64,000 nucleotides of DNA. Source: Paenibacillus monticola (GTDB lineage: Bacteria > Bacillota > Bacilli > Paenibacillales > Paenibacillaceae). The translations under genes and the position numbers were made by a program. The DNA is taken from NCBI RefSeq assembly GCF_009664975.1, contig NZ_WJXB01000011.1:62001-126000 (forward strand), given 5' to 3'. This document shows positions 34,280-44,229 of this stretch, piece after piece. Within the stretch, counting starts at the first letter, position 1; every line of letters starts with the position of its first letter. The notes under the pieces are model-generated. The model was not told the DNA's origin. It made no database searches and saw only the letters and a program-made list of their open reading frames with translations.

Positions 34280-35893
34280 GTGACTGGTTTCGCAGAGGTC
34301 AAAGTAACACGCAGATTAATCCTTTTGTTCGCTGCTATCTCAATTCTGCTGGTTGGCATCAGCGTTGCCTCCTTATTGTACCTGAACTATACGATCAATA
34401 AATTATCTGAATCCTTATACGATGATGTCTACCAGAACTCTGAGCTCATCCTAAACGCCGATCGTGATCTTTATCAAGCTGCTGTCGCACTTCATACCGC
34501 AATGAATCCAAATACTACAGAGTCAGAACTAAAAGAGCTAACACAGCTATTTGAAGATAATAATACCCAGATTGAGGAACGCGTGAATACAGCTAGATAC
34601 AATATCAACTCTATCGAGAAACCTTATAACGTAATGCACAAAGGTGAACTTCAACTCACTGAGCTTAAGCGGGAGCTTTCTTCCTTCGAAGCTTCCTTCG
34701 GGGAATGGAAAGATACGGGTAGCTCGCTGATTATCCGTCGGTCTCAAGAGGGTTGGGACCCAGCCTCTTTTTCCGCGGTTCTCACCAATACACAGCTGAA
34801 TGACATCCGTAGCAGACTGGATAACTCCGAAGATTTAATCGACCGCTACGCACAAGAAGTAACAACCGTATTTCAGGATAAAAAAAGCTCTCTTTTTGCG
34901 CTATATTCCTTGCTTTTGTTTTTGCTGATTCTGGTAATTATCTATCTGGGACGCAAAATTATTAAGCTCCAAAGCGAAATGCTGGAAGAGCAAACCATGT
35001 ATCAGCTGATCGGTGAGACGATGTCCGACTATATTATTTTAACTGACCCGAATGGACTGATTATATATGCCTCCCCTTCACACCTGAGCATTCTCGGGTA
35101 TGTCCCTAAAAAGGGCACCCCGCTCTCCAATTACATTCGTGAGCCTGAGATTTCCTGGGCTAAATTGAAGAGTGTGGTCCAGGGAACTCCACGTATGTCT
35201 GAGCTGCGCATGCGTGGGGCTGAGGGGCATTGGGTGTGGCTGGAAACCAAAGTAACCCCGATTACAGGCAGCCGTTCGTTCGCGGCGCAATTTATGCTTG
35301 TATCCCGTGAAATCACACAGCGGAAGCAATACGAGGAGCGGCTGCATAAGCTAGCCTTTTATGATCATTTGACCGCTATTCCCAATCGTGCCCATTTCAA
35401 AATGTATATGGAGAATCTCATTTCCCAGCCAGAGGAACATCAGCAAGAAATTGCCCTGGCGTTACTGGATTGTGACAGGTTTAAGCAGCTAAACGATACA
35501 CTGGGACATCTGGCCGGAGACGAATTCCTGCAAATTCTCTCACGCGAACTGCAACAGACAGTCAAAGGTGCAGGACAAGCCTTTCGAATTGGTGGTGACG
35601 AGTTCGCAGTCGTCATACACCGCTTCAACAATCCAGGCATTCTGGATGAAATTCTGAGTCGTCTACTGCAGCTCTTCAGCAAGTCATGGCCCATTAACAA
35701 CGGCTCCAGCTTTATTACTTCAGCAAGTATCGGTGTGGCTCTGTTCCCGCAGCATGGTAGCAGTATTAATGAGCTACTGCGTGCCGCTGATCTGGCTATG
35801 TACCGTTCCAAAAAAAACGGTGGCAATGAAGCTAATCTTTATGATAAACGTATGGATGAGGAAGTTCCCGACCAGACGAGCGGAAGAAATTAG
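34280..35893 (+). CDS. Membrane PAS-GGDEF diguanylate cyclase
   Basis: 537 residues from GTG at 34280, chosen because GGGGAGAGG lies just ahead. TM1 (about 11-32), a helical extracellular region (33-200) resembling four-helix-bundle chemoreceptor sensors, TM2 (about 210-228), a PAS domain (about 240-350; MSDYIILTDPNGLIIYASPS) and a GGDEF domain (about 360-520; DHLTAIPNRAHF, LDCDRFKQLND, and intact GGDEF). The RxxD inhibitory site is absent. Likely produces cyclic di-GMP in response to an extracellular or redox cue. Monocistronic. Confidence 0.88.
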   Translation: MTGFAEVKVTRRLILLFAAISILLVGISVASLLYLNYTINKLSESLYDDVYQNSELILNADRDLYQAAVALHTAMNPNTTESELKELTQLFEDNNTQIEERVNTARYNINSIEKPYNVMHKGELQLTELKRELSSFEASFGEWKDTGSSLIIRRSQEGWDPASFSAVLTNTQLNDIRSRLDNSEDLIDRYAQEVTTVFQDKKSSLFALYSLLLFLLILVIIYLGRKIIKLQSEMLEEQTMYQLIGETMSDYIILTDPNGLIIYASPSHLSILGYVPKKGTPLSNYIREPEISWAKLKSVVQGTPRMSELRMRGAEGHWVWLETKVTPITGSRSFAAQFMLVSREITQRKQYEERLHKLAFYDHLTAIPNRAHFKMYMENLISQPEEHQQEIALALLDCDRFKQLNDTLGHLAGDEFLQILSRELQQTVKGAGQAFRIGGDEFAVVIHRFNNPGILDEILSRLLQLFSKSWPINNGSSFITSASIGVALFPQHGSSINELLRAADLAMYRSKKNGGNEANLYDKRMDEEVPDQTSGRN

Positions 35894-35962
35894 AAACCCT
35901 AGTAAAACAACAACAAGCGATAAATCAACTATTCATCCAATCAAGTCTGGTATCACAGAAGA

Positions 35963-36005
35963 GGGGATGTCCAGCAGCCATTTAACATGGTTGTTGGACA
36001 TCCCC
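35963..36005. terminator. Bidirectional terminator
   Basis: GGGGATGTCCA / TGGACATCCCC perfect 11-base stem between the convergent GGDEF gene and the pullulanase gene. Confidence 0.85.
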
Positions 36006-36019
36006 CTATTTATTCCTCA

Positions 36020-38416
36020 TTAGCTAGTTAACTTCAGATCATCATCCGCAGCTTCGCTACTTTCCTGCTCGCGGTCCCGGATCAGCACTTTAATAACTGC
36101 TTCGTTGCTCGAACAATCGATAAAATGGTCTCCGTTCCCATCTTTCTCTTCCCAATCATTCAGTCGTAAAATATAACCAATAGAAGTCGTATCCGGCAGA
36201 ACTTCAATTCGTGCTATCGCGCGTCCATTTTCCATTTGTCGAAAATCGCCCTGTCCATCCTGAATACCCGTTCCCCAGACCCAAAGATTCCAGCCCCGGT
36301 AATCACCATCTGAACGTTCATAGTGAATCTCAATGACTTTGGCTCGAGGGCTTGGCTCACCACATGCATCATAGAGCACCATCATCGATAGACCTTCAAG
36401 CTGTACTTCATTGCCCTCCACTTTACGGATCGTTTCTGTGCCTGCTCCAGTGTGGTCCACTACTACATTCCAACTATCAGACACATTTGGAAGCAGCGTG
36501 GAGATCTGTTCATTATTAGCGTTAAATAGCACTACTATGTTATTCCATGGGTCACTACCGGCATTATTGCGGAGTATATAAGACACAACGCCTCCCTCGC
36601 AGCGGAGAAACTCCAGAGAACGCTCAATTTCTTGCCGACCGTGCAAGCGGAATGCCGGATGATTGCGCCGCAGCTCAATCAGACCTTGATAGTACTTGAA
36701 CACAGGCATAAATATACTCTTGTTGTCCCAGCGTATGGCATTGATGGCGTCACTGCTGCGGTAGCTGTTATGATCTCCATATTTGGTGCGCAAGAGTTCA
36801 TCTCCGGCTTGCAGAAAAGGAATGCCTTGTGAGGTTAATATAATTCCGTTAGCCAGCAGGGAACGCCGCACCGTTTCATTCCCCAGAATGTCATGCATAT
36901 CGATGCTCACATAAGGAGCAGCCTGTGCAACAGCCTCTTCCACACTCCCGCCATTCTTCAGCTTACCGTTCTCCATATCAGGCAAGTTAGCTTCTTGACG
37001 AAGTCCCTGTGCAGTAAGTAGCTTATCCCAGAGATTCAAATTGTCATGGGCGCTCACATAGTTGACCGATTCCACAGGTGATTCGCTGAAATCATGAATG
37101 GCTCCCTTAATCCCCGCAGCAATGGCACCTTCCTTATCATACTCGCCAGTAACGAAACCTCTTCCCCATCCGTCACTATCGCCTTTAATCGCAGAACGGA
37201 AATTATCATTAAAGACTGCATAGCCTTTACCACGCTGTACACCCTTCAGAGTCTTAGTCATCAACGGAGAATCTCCTCCTGTCCATGGTTCTCCATAAAG
37301 AAGCAGGTTAGGATTCACTTCCAAGCGCAGCTCTTCAGTAATCTCACGCATAGTAATACTATCCATCAAACCCATGAGATCAAATCGGAAACCATCAATG
37401 TGATACTCCGATGCCCAGTAAGATAAAGATTCCTTGATATATTTACGTACCATTGGACGTTCTGTAGCAATCTCGTTACCCACGCCTGAGCCGTTAGACA
37501 ACCGCCCGGTAAAGTCACGACGGTAGAAATAATCTGGAACTAAAGGCTCAAAGGGTCCTTTCTCAACAGAATACGTATGGTTATATACGACATCCATAAT
37601 CACGGAAATACCATGACTGTGCAAGGCCTGCACCATTTCCTTAAATTCACGGATTCGCGCCACTGGATCAGCAGGATTAGTACTGTAAGAGCCTTCCGGC
37701 ACATTATAATGCTGTGGGTCATAGCCCCAGTTGTACTCTGTAAAATATGAGGTCGAAGAACCTTCATCAGTATTGCCTAGTTCATCTACAGTTTGAAAAT
37801 CGAATACCGGCAATAAATGAACATGTGTTATTCCCAGTTGGACCAAATGATCGATACCGAGTGGACCACCTTCAGGATCGCATAATCCCGATTCGGTAAA
37901 AGCTTTGAATTTGCCCTTATAAAGCATTCCTGAACTCTCGTCTGCTGAGAAGTCGCGCACATGTAGCTCATATATCACAGCATCGGAAGGGTGTAGCAAT
38001 GGAGGTGAACTATCCTCTTGCCAATGCTGTGGATCGGTATCCTTCAAATCTACAATCGCTGTCCGAACGCCGTTGGCAGATACCGCAATCGCATATGGAT
38101 CAGCTATTTCAACTAACTTTCCATCGGCGAATACAGCACGGTACATATAATATTTTCCTTTCAAATCACCTGCCAGCTTAACCCGCCACACTCCGCCATT
38201 CTCAAGTTGCATATTTACGATACGTCCGCTATCTTTGATTCCGGCAGCATCGTTGCCGCCAGTTTCATATAACACTAGAGATACAGTTAGGGCTGTAGGT
38301 ACCCAGACTTTGAATACACTGCAGTTCTTGGAGTATGTCAAGCCTAAATCCTTACCCTCATATGTCTCTATCACAGACTCTGCATTTATATAATTGCTGC
38401 TCATTAGATTCACCAT
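36020..38416 (-). CDS. pulA: Type I pullulanase, cytoplasmic, with C-terminal CBM41-like module
   Basis: 798 residues from ATG at 38416 (GGGAG seven bases upstream). N-terminal CBM48 (about 25-115), then a GH13 barrel with the pullulanase marker YNWGYDP (229-235), DVVYNHTYS, nucleophile Asp346 (GFRFD), acid/base Glu376 (LLYGEPW), and His457-Asp458. Residues about 700-785 (YERSDGDYRGWNLWVWGTG, and a FIDCSSNE end) look like CBM41, normally N-terminal in secreted pullulanases. No signal peptide, so it probably debranches glycogen or imported limit dextrins inside the cell. Hydrolyses alpha-1,6 bonds. Confidence 0.92.
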   Translation of the reverse strand: MVNLMSSNYINAESVIETYEGKDLGLTYSKNCSVFKVWVPTALTVSLVLYETGGNDAAGIKDSGRIVNMQLENGGVWRVKLAGDLKGKYYMYRAVFADGKLVEIADPYAIAVSANGVRTAIVDLKDTDPQHWQEDSSPPLLHPSDAVIYELHVRDFSADESSGMLYKGKFKAFTESGLCDPEGGPLGIDHLVQLGITHVHLLPVFDFQTVDELGNTDEGSSTSYFTEYNWGYDPQHYNVPEGSYSTNPADPVARIREFKEMVQALHSHGISVIMDVVYNHTYSVEKGPFEPLVPDYFYRRDFTGRLSNGSGVGNEIATERPMVRKYIKESLSYWASEYHIDGFRFDLMGLMDSITMREITEELRLEVNPNLLLYGEPWTGGDSPLMTKTLKGVQRGKGYAVFNDNFRSAIKGDSDGWGRGFVTGEYDKEGAIAAGIKGAIHDFSESPVESVNYVSAHDNLNLWDKLLTAQGLRQEANLPDMENGKLKNGGSVEEAVAQAAPYVSIDMHDILGNETVRRSLLANGIILTSQGIPFLQAGDELLRTKYGDHNSYRSSDAINAIRWDNKSIFMPVFKYYQGLIELRRNHPAFRLHGRQEIERSLEFLRCEGGVVSYILRNNAGSDPWNNIVVLFNANNEQISTLLPNVSDSWNVVVDHTGAGTETIRKVEGNEVQLEGLSMMVLYDACGEPSPRAKVIEIHYERSDGDYRGWNLWVWGTGIQDGQGDFRQMENGRAIARIEVLPDTTSIGYILRLNDWEEKDGNGDHFIDCSSNEAVIKVLIRDREQESSEAADDDLKLTS

Positions 38417-38718
38417 CCTATTGCTCCCTGTTGGAATTACCAGGTTGCTTTTAAGTCCATATATTCCCAAATTATATAAAATAAATACTTGCACAGCTCT
38501 GCAAGTCAAGCAGCTGTAGTACATTCACTCTCTTGATTCATACTATAATATGTAACAGTATGTTCACAGGTTTGGGTTCCATATGCTCTTTTTGTTACCG
38601 ACTTATTAATACTATCGGTATTTACTCTTACATATATAAGCTTGTAATTTGAAAGCAACTATTCTAAGTAAAGTATACCTCTCTCCTTTAAGCCTAGACC
38701 AGTGACGATTTATGGAAC
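38417..38718. other. Gene-free stretch upstream of pulA
   Basis: AT-rich sequence between the pulA start and the ptsI terminator. It must hold the pulA promoter; TATTATAGT around 38541-38552 (minus strand) is a possible -10 region but no good -35 was found. No ORF, RNA or repeat is supported. Confidence 0.4.
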
Positions 38719-38757
38719 AAAAAAAATAAAAAAGCCAGCCTCCAAGTGGAAGCTGGC
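38719..38757 (-). terminator. Terminator of the ptsGHI operon
   Basis: GCCAGCTTCC-type stem (38734-38757) followed on the minus strand by TTTTTTATTTTTTT; 50 bases past the ptsI stop. Confidence 0.88.
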
Positions 38758-38806
38758 AATAGTAGTTGGAAAAGTGTACTACAAACGGATTAATGCCTGG
38801 AAAAAA

Positions 38807-40519
38807 TTAATTGCCGATGCTCTGCACAAGCACAGCAACTTCCTCAGCAGTGCCCAACTGCAGCGCTTTGGCGGCCAAATCCTTCATGTCGGCGGCCGAC
38901 AATTTGGAAATTTGGCTGCGTGCTGGCAGGATTGAAGTCGCGCTCATGCTGAATTCATCAAGACCAAGTCCCAGAAGCAACGGAATAGCTGTTGTATCTC
39001 CAGCCATTTCGCCACACATTCCTGTCCACTTGCCCTCCGCATGTGCTGCGTCTATAACCATTTTGACCAAACGCAGGATAGCTGGATTGTAAGGCTGATA
39101 CAGGTAAGATACCCGTTCATTCATACGGTCAGCAGCCATCGTATACTGGATAAGGTCATTTGTACCGATACTGAAGAAGTCAACTTCCTTGGCAAACTGG
39201 TCTGCCAGAACAGCGGTGGATGGAATCTCCACCATGATGCCCAGTTGAATGTTGTCCGAGACTTCAATACCTTCTTCTTTCAGCTTAGCTTTTTCTTCCA
39301 ACAGCAAATCACGCGCTGCCCGGAACTCGCTAAGTACAGCGATCATCGGGAACATAATACGAAGGTCTCCGTGAACACTCGCTCTAAGCAAGGCCCGCAG
39401 CTGTGTGCGGAAGATGTCCTGACGATCCAGACACAATCGTATAGCGCGGAATCCTAAGAAAGGGTTCATTTCCTTTGGCAACTCAAGATAAGGCAGCTCT
39501 TTGTCCCCACCGATATCAAGAGTACGCACTACTACTGGTTTGCCCTTCATATTCTCCAGCACGGTGCGATAAGCATTGTATTGAATTTCTTCGGAAGGCA
39601 GCTTGTCGCGGCCCATGTACAGAAATTCTGTACGATACAGACCCACACCTTCCCCGCCATTTTCAATAACACCATTCACATCATTAGGTGTACCAATATT
39701 GGCAGCCAGTTCTACATGTTTGCCATCAGCCGAAACTGTCGGCTCATCGCGAAGTTTCTTCCACTCTGCGATCTGCAAGTCATAGGCCTTCTGTTTGCTG
39801 ATGTATTCTGCAACTTCAGCTTCGCTAGGATTAATCAGAACATCTCCGTTAAGACCGTCCACGATAACCAGATCACCGGTTTTCACTTTGGAAAGAACAT
39901 CCTTAGTCCCAACAACCGCCGGAATCTCCAGAGAACGGGCCATAATGGCCGAATGGGACGTGCGTCCACCGATATTCGTTGTAAACCCTTTAACGAATTT
40001 GCGGTTTAGCTGTGCTGTATCGGATGGAGTTAAATCCTGAGCGATGACAATAACCTCTTCGCTAATTTCAGCAGGGCTAACATAATGGATGCCCAGCAAG
40101 TGGTTCAATACCCGCTTGGTCACGTCCCGCATATCAGCAGCGCGTTCCTGAAGATATGCGCTTTTCATATTTTCGAACATTTCAATAAATTGAGTGGCTA
40201 TTACATTTAATGCATAGTCCGCGTTAACCGATTCCTCACGGATTTTGTCAGTTACGGGGCTGATCAGTTCAGGATCTTCGAGTATGAGCAGATGAGATTC
40301 GAAAATCTCTGCTTTCTTCTCTCCAAGCTCCGCCAAAGTACGCTCTTTAATGACTTGCAACTCGGCTTTTGATTTGGCGAGCGCATCATTCAGTTTAGCG
40401 ACTTCTGCATCAATATCACTGATAGCAGTCTTCGTAATCGTATAATCCGGGTGTTCCAGGATAAAGGCACGGGCTACGGCAATCCCTGCTGAAGCCGCGA
40501 TTCCTGAAATTTTACTCAT
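38807..40519 (-). CDS. ptsI: PTS enzyme I (phosphoenolpyruvate-protein phosphotransferase)
   Basis: 570 residues. N-terminal HPr-binding and phospho-His domain with GGRTSHSAIMARSLEIPAVVG (His is the phosphorylated residue), then the PEP-binding barrel with REFLYMGRDKLPSEEIQ-type loop, IMVEIPS and the conserved FSIGTNDLIQYTMAADR and active-site Cys in GMCGEMAGD. Transfers phosphate from PEP to HPr. Its start overlaps the ptsH stop by eight bases. Confidence 0.97.
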   Translation of the reverse strand: MSKISGIAASAGIAVARAFILEHPDYTITKTAISDIDAEVAKLNDALAKSKAELQVIKERTLAELGEKKAEIFESHLLILEDPELISPVTDKIREESVNADYALNVIATQFIEMFENMKSAYLQERAADMRDVTKRVLNHLLGIHYVSPAEISEEVIVIAQDLTPSDTAQLNRKFVKGFTTNIGGRTSHSAIMARSLEIPAVVGTKDVLSKVKTGDLVIVDGLNGDVLINPSEAEVAEYISKQKAYDLQIAEWKKLRDEPTVSADGKHVELAANIGTPNDVNGVIENGGEGVGLYRTEFLYMGRDKLPSEEIQYNAYRTVLENMKGKPVVVRTLDIGGDKELPYLELPKEMNPFLGFRAIRLCLDRQDIFRTQLRALLRASVHGDLRIMFPMIAVLSEFRAARDLLLEEKAKLKEEGIEVSDNIQLGIMVEIPSTAVLADQFAKEVDFFSIGTNDLIQYTMAADRMNERVSYLYQPYNPAILRLVKMVIDAAHAEGKWTGMCGEMAGDTTAIPLLLGLGLDEFSMSATSILPARSQISKLSAADMKDLAAKALQLGTAEEVAVLVQSIGN

Positions 40520-40787
40520 GAAGCTCGCCCAGCCCTTCTTTGATCATAATTTCTTGAAGTGCCTTCATAGCTTCAGCTTCTTCAGTTCCTTCAGTAATCA
40601 AAGACAAGGTATCACCAGCTTCAAGACCGAGAGACAATACGCCAAGAATGGATTTCAAGGTTACTTTTTTGCCTTTAGCTTCGGCATAAGCCTCAGTATC
40701 CTTAAATTTTGTAGCTGTATTTACCAGCGCTGTTGCCGGGCGTGCATGAATTCCGTCTTCGTCGATAATTCTGAATGTTGTTTGCAT
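40512..40787 (-). CDS. ptsH: PTS phosphocarrier protein HPr
   Basis: 91 residues from ATG at 40787, aligned with the B. subtilis start; an in-frame TTG at 40799 is less likely. His in GIHARPAT is the enzyme I target, and Ser46 in LKSILGVLSLG is the HPr kinase site used for CcpA-dependent catabolite repression, which fits the cre-like sites ahead of the xylose genes. Cytoplasmic. The ribosome site is weak and distant. Confidence 0.95.
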   Translation of the reverse strand: MQTTFRIIDEDGIHARPATALVNTATKFKDTEAYAEAKGKKVTLKSILGVLSLGLEAGDTLSLITEGTEEAEAMKALQEIMIKEGLGELHE

Positions 40788-40884
40788 AATATTATCCAAC
40801 TCACTTTCTATTGATGGGATGTTTTATAGTGATAAATGCTGCGCTCCCCCCAATTATAAAGGAAGCGCAACTCCATTGCACTTT

Positions 40885-42948
40885 TTACTGAATGGTGATG
40901 ATATCCTTGTCACCGATGGCTACTTTGCCCGGCTTCTTCAAGGTTACTGTAGAACCTTCTGGCAGATTGGAGAAAATGACCGGAGATATCACAGAAGGCG
41001 CATGTGCCTTCACGTACTCCAGATCAACCTCCATAATTGGCTGGCCTGCTGCTACAAGGTCACCCTCTTCAACAAGAATAGTAAAGCCTTGACCTTTAAG
41101 CTTAACCGTATTCACACCGATATGAACAAGCACTTCCTTGCCTCCATCGGACATGATGCCAATAGCATGTTTACTTGGGAATACATTAAAGATTTTACCA
41201 TAGACCGGCGAAGCAATCTTACCATCATCTGACAGAAAGGCGAAACCATCACCTGTCATTTTTTGCGAGAACACTTGGTCTGGAACCAAGGTTATATCCA
41301 TCAACTCGCCGTTTACTGGAGAAACGATATCTTCCGGAATGATCGCAGCAGCTTCTTCTCCAGCCTTCTTCTCCAGATCAGGCTGAGGTGCGATCGTTAC
41401 TGGAGCGGATACCGGTGTCTTGCCATTCATAACATCTTGTATTTGTGATTTGATCGTATCGGAACGTGTTCCAAAAATCGCTTGCACATTATTACCAACT
41501 TCGAGAACGCCGGATGCACCAAGCTTCTTCAGACGGCTCTTATCTACGCCAGCCTTGTCCTTAACTTCAACACGAAGTCGGGTAATACAAGCATCTAGAT
41601 GCGTGATGTTCTCCTTGCCACCCAGAGCGGACAGAATGTTGCGCGGCAGATCATAACCTGCAGTAGATATAGCTTCAGCATTTACTTCAGTATCATCATC
41701 ACTCTCATCTTCACGACCTGGAGTTCTCAGGTTGAATTTGCGAATAACATAACGGAATCCGAAGTAGTAAATTACTGCAAGGACAAGACCTACCGGTATG
41801 ACAAGCCACCAATCTGTACGGTTCGGAATAACGCCGAAGAGTACAAAGTCTATGAACCCACCGGAGAACGTCATCCCGATCTTAACATTTAGAATTTGCA
41901 TAGTCATAAATGACAAACCTGCAAACACGGCGTGCACAGCGAACAACAGAGGAGCTACGAACAAGAATGAGAATTCCAGCGGCTCCGTGATCCCTGTCAG
42001 GAATGAGGTCAGTGCTGCCGAAACCATCAAACTGCCGACAACCCTTTTGTTCTCAGGTCTGGCTTCATGATAGATAGCCAGCGCTGCTGCCGGAAGACCG
42101 AACATCATGAACGGATATTTACCTGTAGTAAATGTACCCGCTGTAAATGGCACACCGTCACGAAGCTGTTGCATAAAGATCCGTTGGTCACCACGGACCA
42201 GATCGCCTGCTTTGTCGACATAACTTCCAAATTCATACCAGAACGGTGAATAGAAGATATGATGCAGACCGAATGGAATCAGGGAGCGTTCAATGATCCC
42301 AAAAATAAAAGCAGAAAGTGTCAAATTCGTATCGATCATACTTTGTGATACATAGTTCAGACCGTGTTGAATCGGTGGCCAGATCAATGTCAGAGCAAGA
42401 CCGAGTACCAGGGAAGTTACAGCAGTCATAATTGGAACAAAACGTTTACCTGCGAAGAAGCCCAAATAGGACGGCAGCTCAATTCGGAAGAACCGTTTGT
42501 ACATGGCCGCAGCCAAGATCCCGACTAATATACCGCCGAAAACACCTGTCTGCAGAGTAGGGATACCCAATACACTGGAGTATGCAAAGTCCCCTTGACT
42601 AAGTACATATGCATTGACGCCTACAACCGTACCCATCGTAACGTTCATTACGAGGAAACCGATGATGGCTGCCAGTCCAGCAACGCCTTCTCCGCCGGCC
42701 AGCCCGATGGCTACCCCTACGGCGAACAATAGTGACAAATTATTAAATACGATTTGTCCCGAGTTCATCAATACGTTGGCAATCGCCTGAACAACATCGT
42801 TCTCCAGTACCGGTACATATTGAAGGAAATCGGGGTTAATGAGCATGTTACCTATTCCGAGCAGCAAACCTGCCGCAGGCAGGATGGCAACCGGAAGCAT
42901 TAGCGCTTTACCCACTCTTTGCAAAACGCCGAACATCTTCTTAAACAT
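40885..42948 (-). CDS. ptsG: PTS glucose transporter EIICBA
   Basis: 687 residues from ATG at 42948 (AAGGAAGTGA upstream). EIIC with about ten membrane helices (1-390), EIIB with the phospho-Cys in HLDACITRLRVEV, and a C-terminal EIIA with the phospho-His in VLVHIGVNTVKLKGQGF, the same CBA order as B. subtilis PtsG. Imports and phosphorylates glucose. Under control of GlcT through the leader at 42996-43101, and followed by ptsH and ptsI. Confidence 0.96.
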   Translation of the reverse strand: MFKKMFGVLQRVGKALMLPVAILPAAGLLLGIGNMLINPDFLQYVPVLENDVVQAIANVLMNSGQIVFNNLSLLFAVGVAIGLAGGEGVAGLAAIIGFLVMNVTMGTVVGVNAYVLSQGDFAYSSVLGIPTLQTGVFGGILVGILAAAMYKRFFRIELPSYLGFFAGKRFVPIMTAVTSLVLGLALTLIWPPIQHGLNYVSQSMIDTNLTLSAFIFGIIERSLIPFGLHHIFYSPFWYEFGSYVDKAGDLVRGDQRIFMQQLRDGVPFTAGTFTTGKYPFMMFGLPAAALAIYHEARPENKRVVGSLMVSAALTSFLTGITEPLEFSFLFVAPLLFAVHAVFAGLSFMTMQILNVKIGMTFSGGFIDFVLFGVIPNRTDWWLVIPVGLVLAVIYYFGFRYVIRKFNLRTPGREDESDDDTEVNAEAISTAGYDLPRNILSALGGKENITHLDACITRLRVEVKDKAGVDKSRLKKLGASGVLEVGNNVQAIFGTRSDTIKSQIQDVMNGKTPVSAPVTIAPQPDLEKKAGEEAAAIIPEDIVSPVNGELMDITLVPDQVFSQKMTGDGFAFLSDDGKIASPVYGKIFNVFPSKHAIGIMSDGGKEVLVHIGVNTVKLKGQGFTILVEEGDLVAAGQPIMEVDLEYVKAHAPSVISPVIFSNLPEGSTVTLKKPGKVAIGDKDIITIQ

Positions 42949-42995
42949 TGAGGTCACTTCCTTAATCATATTATTCAATTTCTTCAAAACAGAAG

Positions 42996-43101
42996 CCAAA
43001 AAAGGCATGAGCAATACAGTATACACTGGTGTTGTCTAACACTAAGTTAGATTACCCCGAGATGGGGCACAACAACCAAAATACTGTAAATCACTCATGC
43101 C
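42996..43101 (-). promoter_or_regulatory. GlcT-controlled antitermination leader of ptsG
   Basis: On the minus strand GGCATGAG (43094-43101) pairs with CTCATGCC (43004-43011), extended inward by ACAGTAT/ATACTGT and GTTGTTG/CAACAAC-like arms, and is followed by TTTTTTT at 42997-43003: a terminator of unusually long stem. An RNA antiterminator (RAT) that binds GlcT must overlap it, as in B. subtilis ptsG. The exact RAT boundaries were not resolved. Confidence 0.8.
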
Positions 43102-43151
43102 TGATCGAATCAGTTACACGTTGGTATTCTGTTTTATTAATAACAGGGATC

Positions 43152-43180
43152 ATTGTAGCACCGATTATTTGAAGTTGCAA
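43152..43180 (-). promoter_or_regulatory. Sigma-A promoter of ptsG
   Basis: TTGCAA (43175-43180), 17 bases, TACAAT (43152-43157), about 50 bases ahead of the antiterminator hairpin and just after the glcT stop. Confidence 0.8.
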
Positions 43181-43198
43181 TACCTTTATAAATTTTTA

Positions 43199-44083
43199 TT
43201 ATGCGCCGCCGCTTGTCCCTAAATCAACTTCATCCTCTTTCTTCTGGGCCAGTCGCTGGAGGTGAATTGTTAGATAACTTACCTCTGCCGGATACACTGG
43301 CATATGTACCCGTTGTTCGATAACCTTCGTCAATTTCCAGGCCAACATGTACATTTCAGGATATTCACGTTTCATGAGGCCGTCCAGAGAGGAGGTCTCT
43401 CGAACGGTCTCTCCTCGGCGCAACCTCTCCAGAACGAATCGCAAATGGGTAACCAGCCGCGAATAATCAAGCGATTCGCGTGGGACATGGTATTCCAGAT
43501 TATTCTCAACTAATCCAACGAGATCTCCAATCAGCAAAGAATGCTGCTTCACCTCAGAGATATGTCTATTGCTGATTGCGCTGACAATATGCAGCGCTAC
43601 AAAACCAATCTCATCAGCAGGCAAATTCACATCCATAGTCTCATTAATGCGTCGGATCGCAAATTCCGCCATATTATATTCATCCGGATAAATCTCCTTT
43701 GTCTCATAGAGAAAGGGGTTATGGATATCAATATGTTGCCCATGGCGCCGGATGGCAAATGCAATATGATCAGTAAGGGCAATATGGATATGCTCATTCA
43801 GCTGCTGATTGCTATTTTGCATAATATAAAGAATGATTTCCTGAACAACCTCAATCAGTTTCTCATCCACTTGGGGAACGAGCTGCTTATATTGCTCCTG
43901 CTCTTCCTGACTGCGGAGAATAAACATCTTCTCCACGGAGGACAGGTTTATACGATCGCGCGTTTTGCGGTTAAAGCCAATGCCCTTACCGATAACGACT
44001 ACTTCTGCATATTGGGGATGTTCAGCAATAATAACATTGTTATTCAATACCTTGGCCACTGTTATGCTGCTCACTTTGGACAC
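43199..44083 (-). CDS. glcT: BglG-family transcriptional antiterminator GlcT
   Basis: 294 residues. N-terminal CAT RNA-binding domain (1-60, VAKVLNNNVIIAEHPQYAEVVVIGKGIGFNRK), then two PRD domains (about 70-170 and 175-280) with conserved His (ALTDHIAFAIRR, ALHIVSA, HLRFVLERLRRG, YLTIHLQRL). EII phosphorylates PRD His residues when glucose is absent, blocking RNA binding. Located directly upstream of ptsG on the same strand, as in B. subtilis. Confidence 0.95.
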   Translation of the reverse strand: MSKVSSITVAKVLNNNVIIAEHPQYAEVVVIGKGIGFNRKTRDRINLSSVEKMFILRSQEEQEQYKQLVPQVDEKLIEVVQEIILYIMQNSNQQLNEHIHIALTDHIAFAIRRHGQHIDIHNPFLYETKEIYPDEYNMAEFAIRRINETMDVNLPADEIGFVALHIVSAISNRHISEVKQHSLLIGDLVGLVENNLEYHVPRESLDYSRLVTHLRFVLERLRRGETVRETSSLDGLMKREYPEMYMLAWKLTKVIEQRVHMPVYPAEVSYLTIHLQRLAQKKEDEVDLGTSGGA

Positions 44084-44229
44084 CTCTTTTATTTCTGAAT
44101 ACCCGACTTCCGGCAGTAGCCCGAATTAATGAAGCGGCACGAGTAGATTATACATGTGCTAATGCCATAACTTCAAGGAGTCTGTTAAAAAGAGATTTTC
44201 AATTGCAAACATCGACCCGCGCAGCTGAT

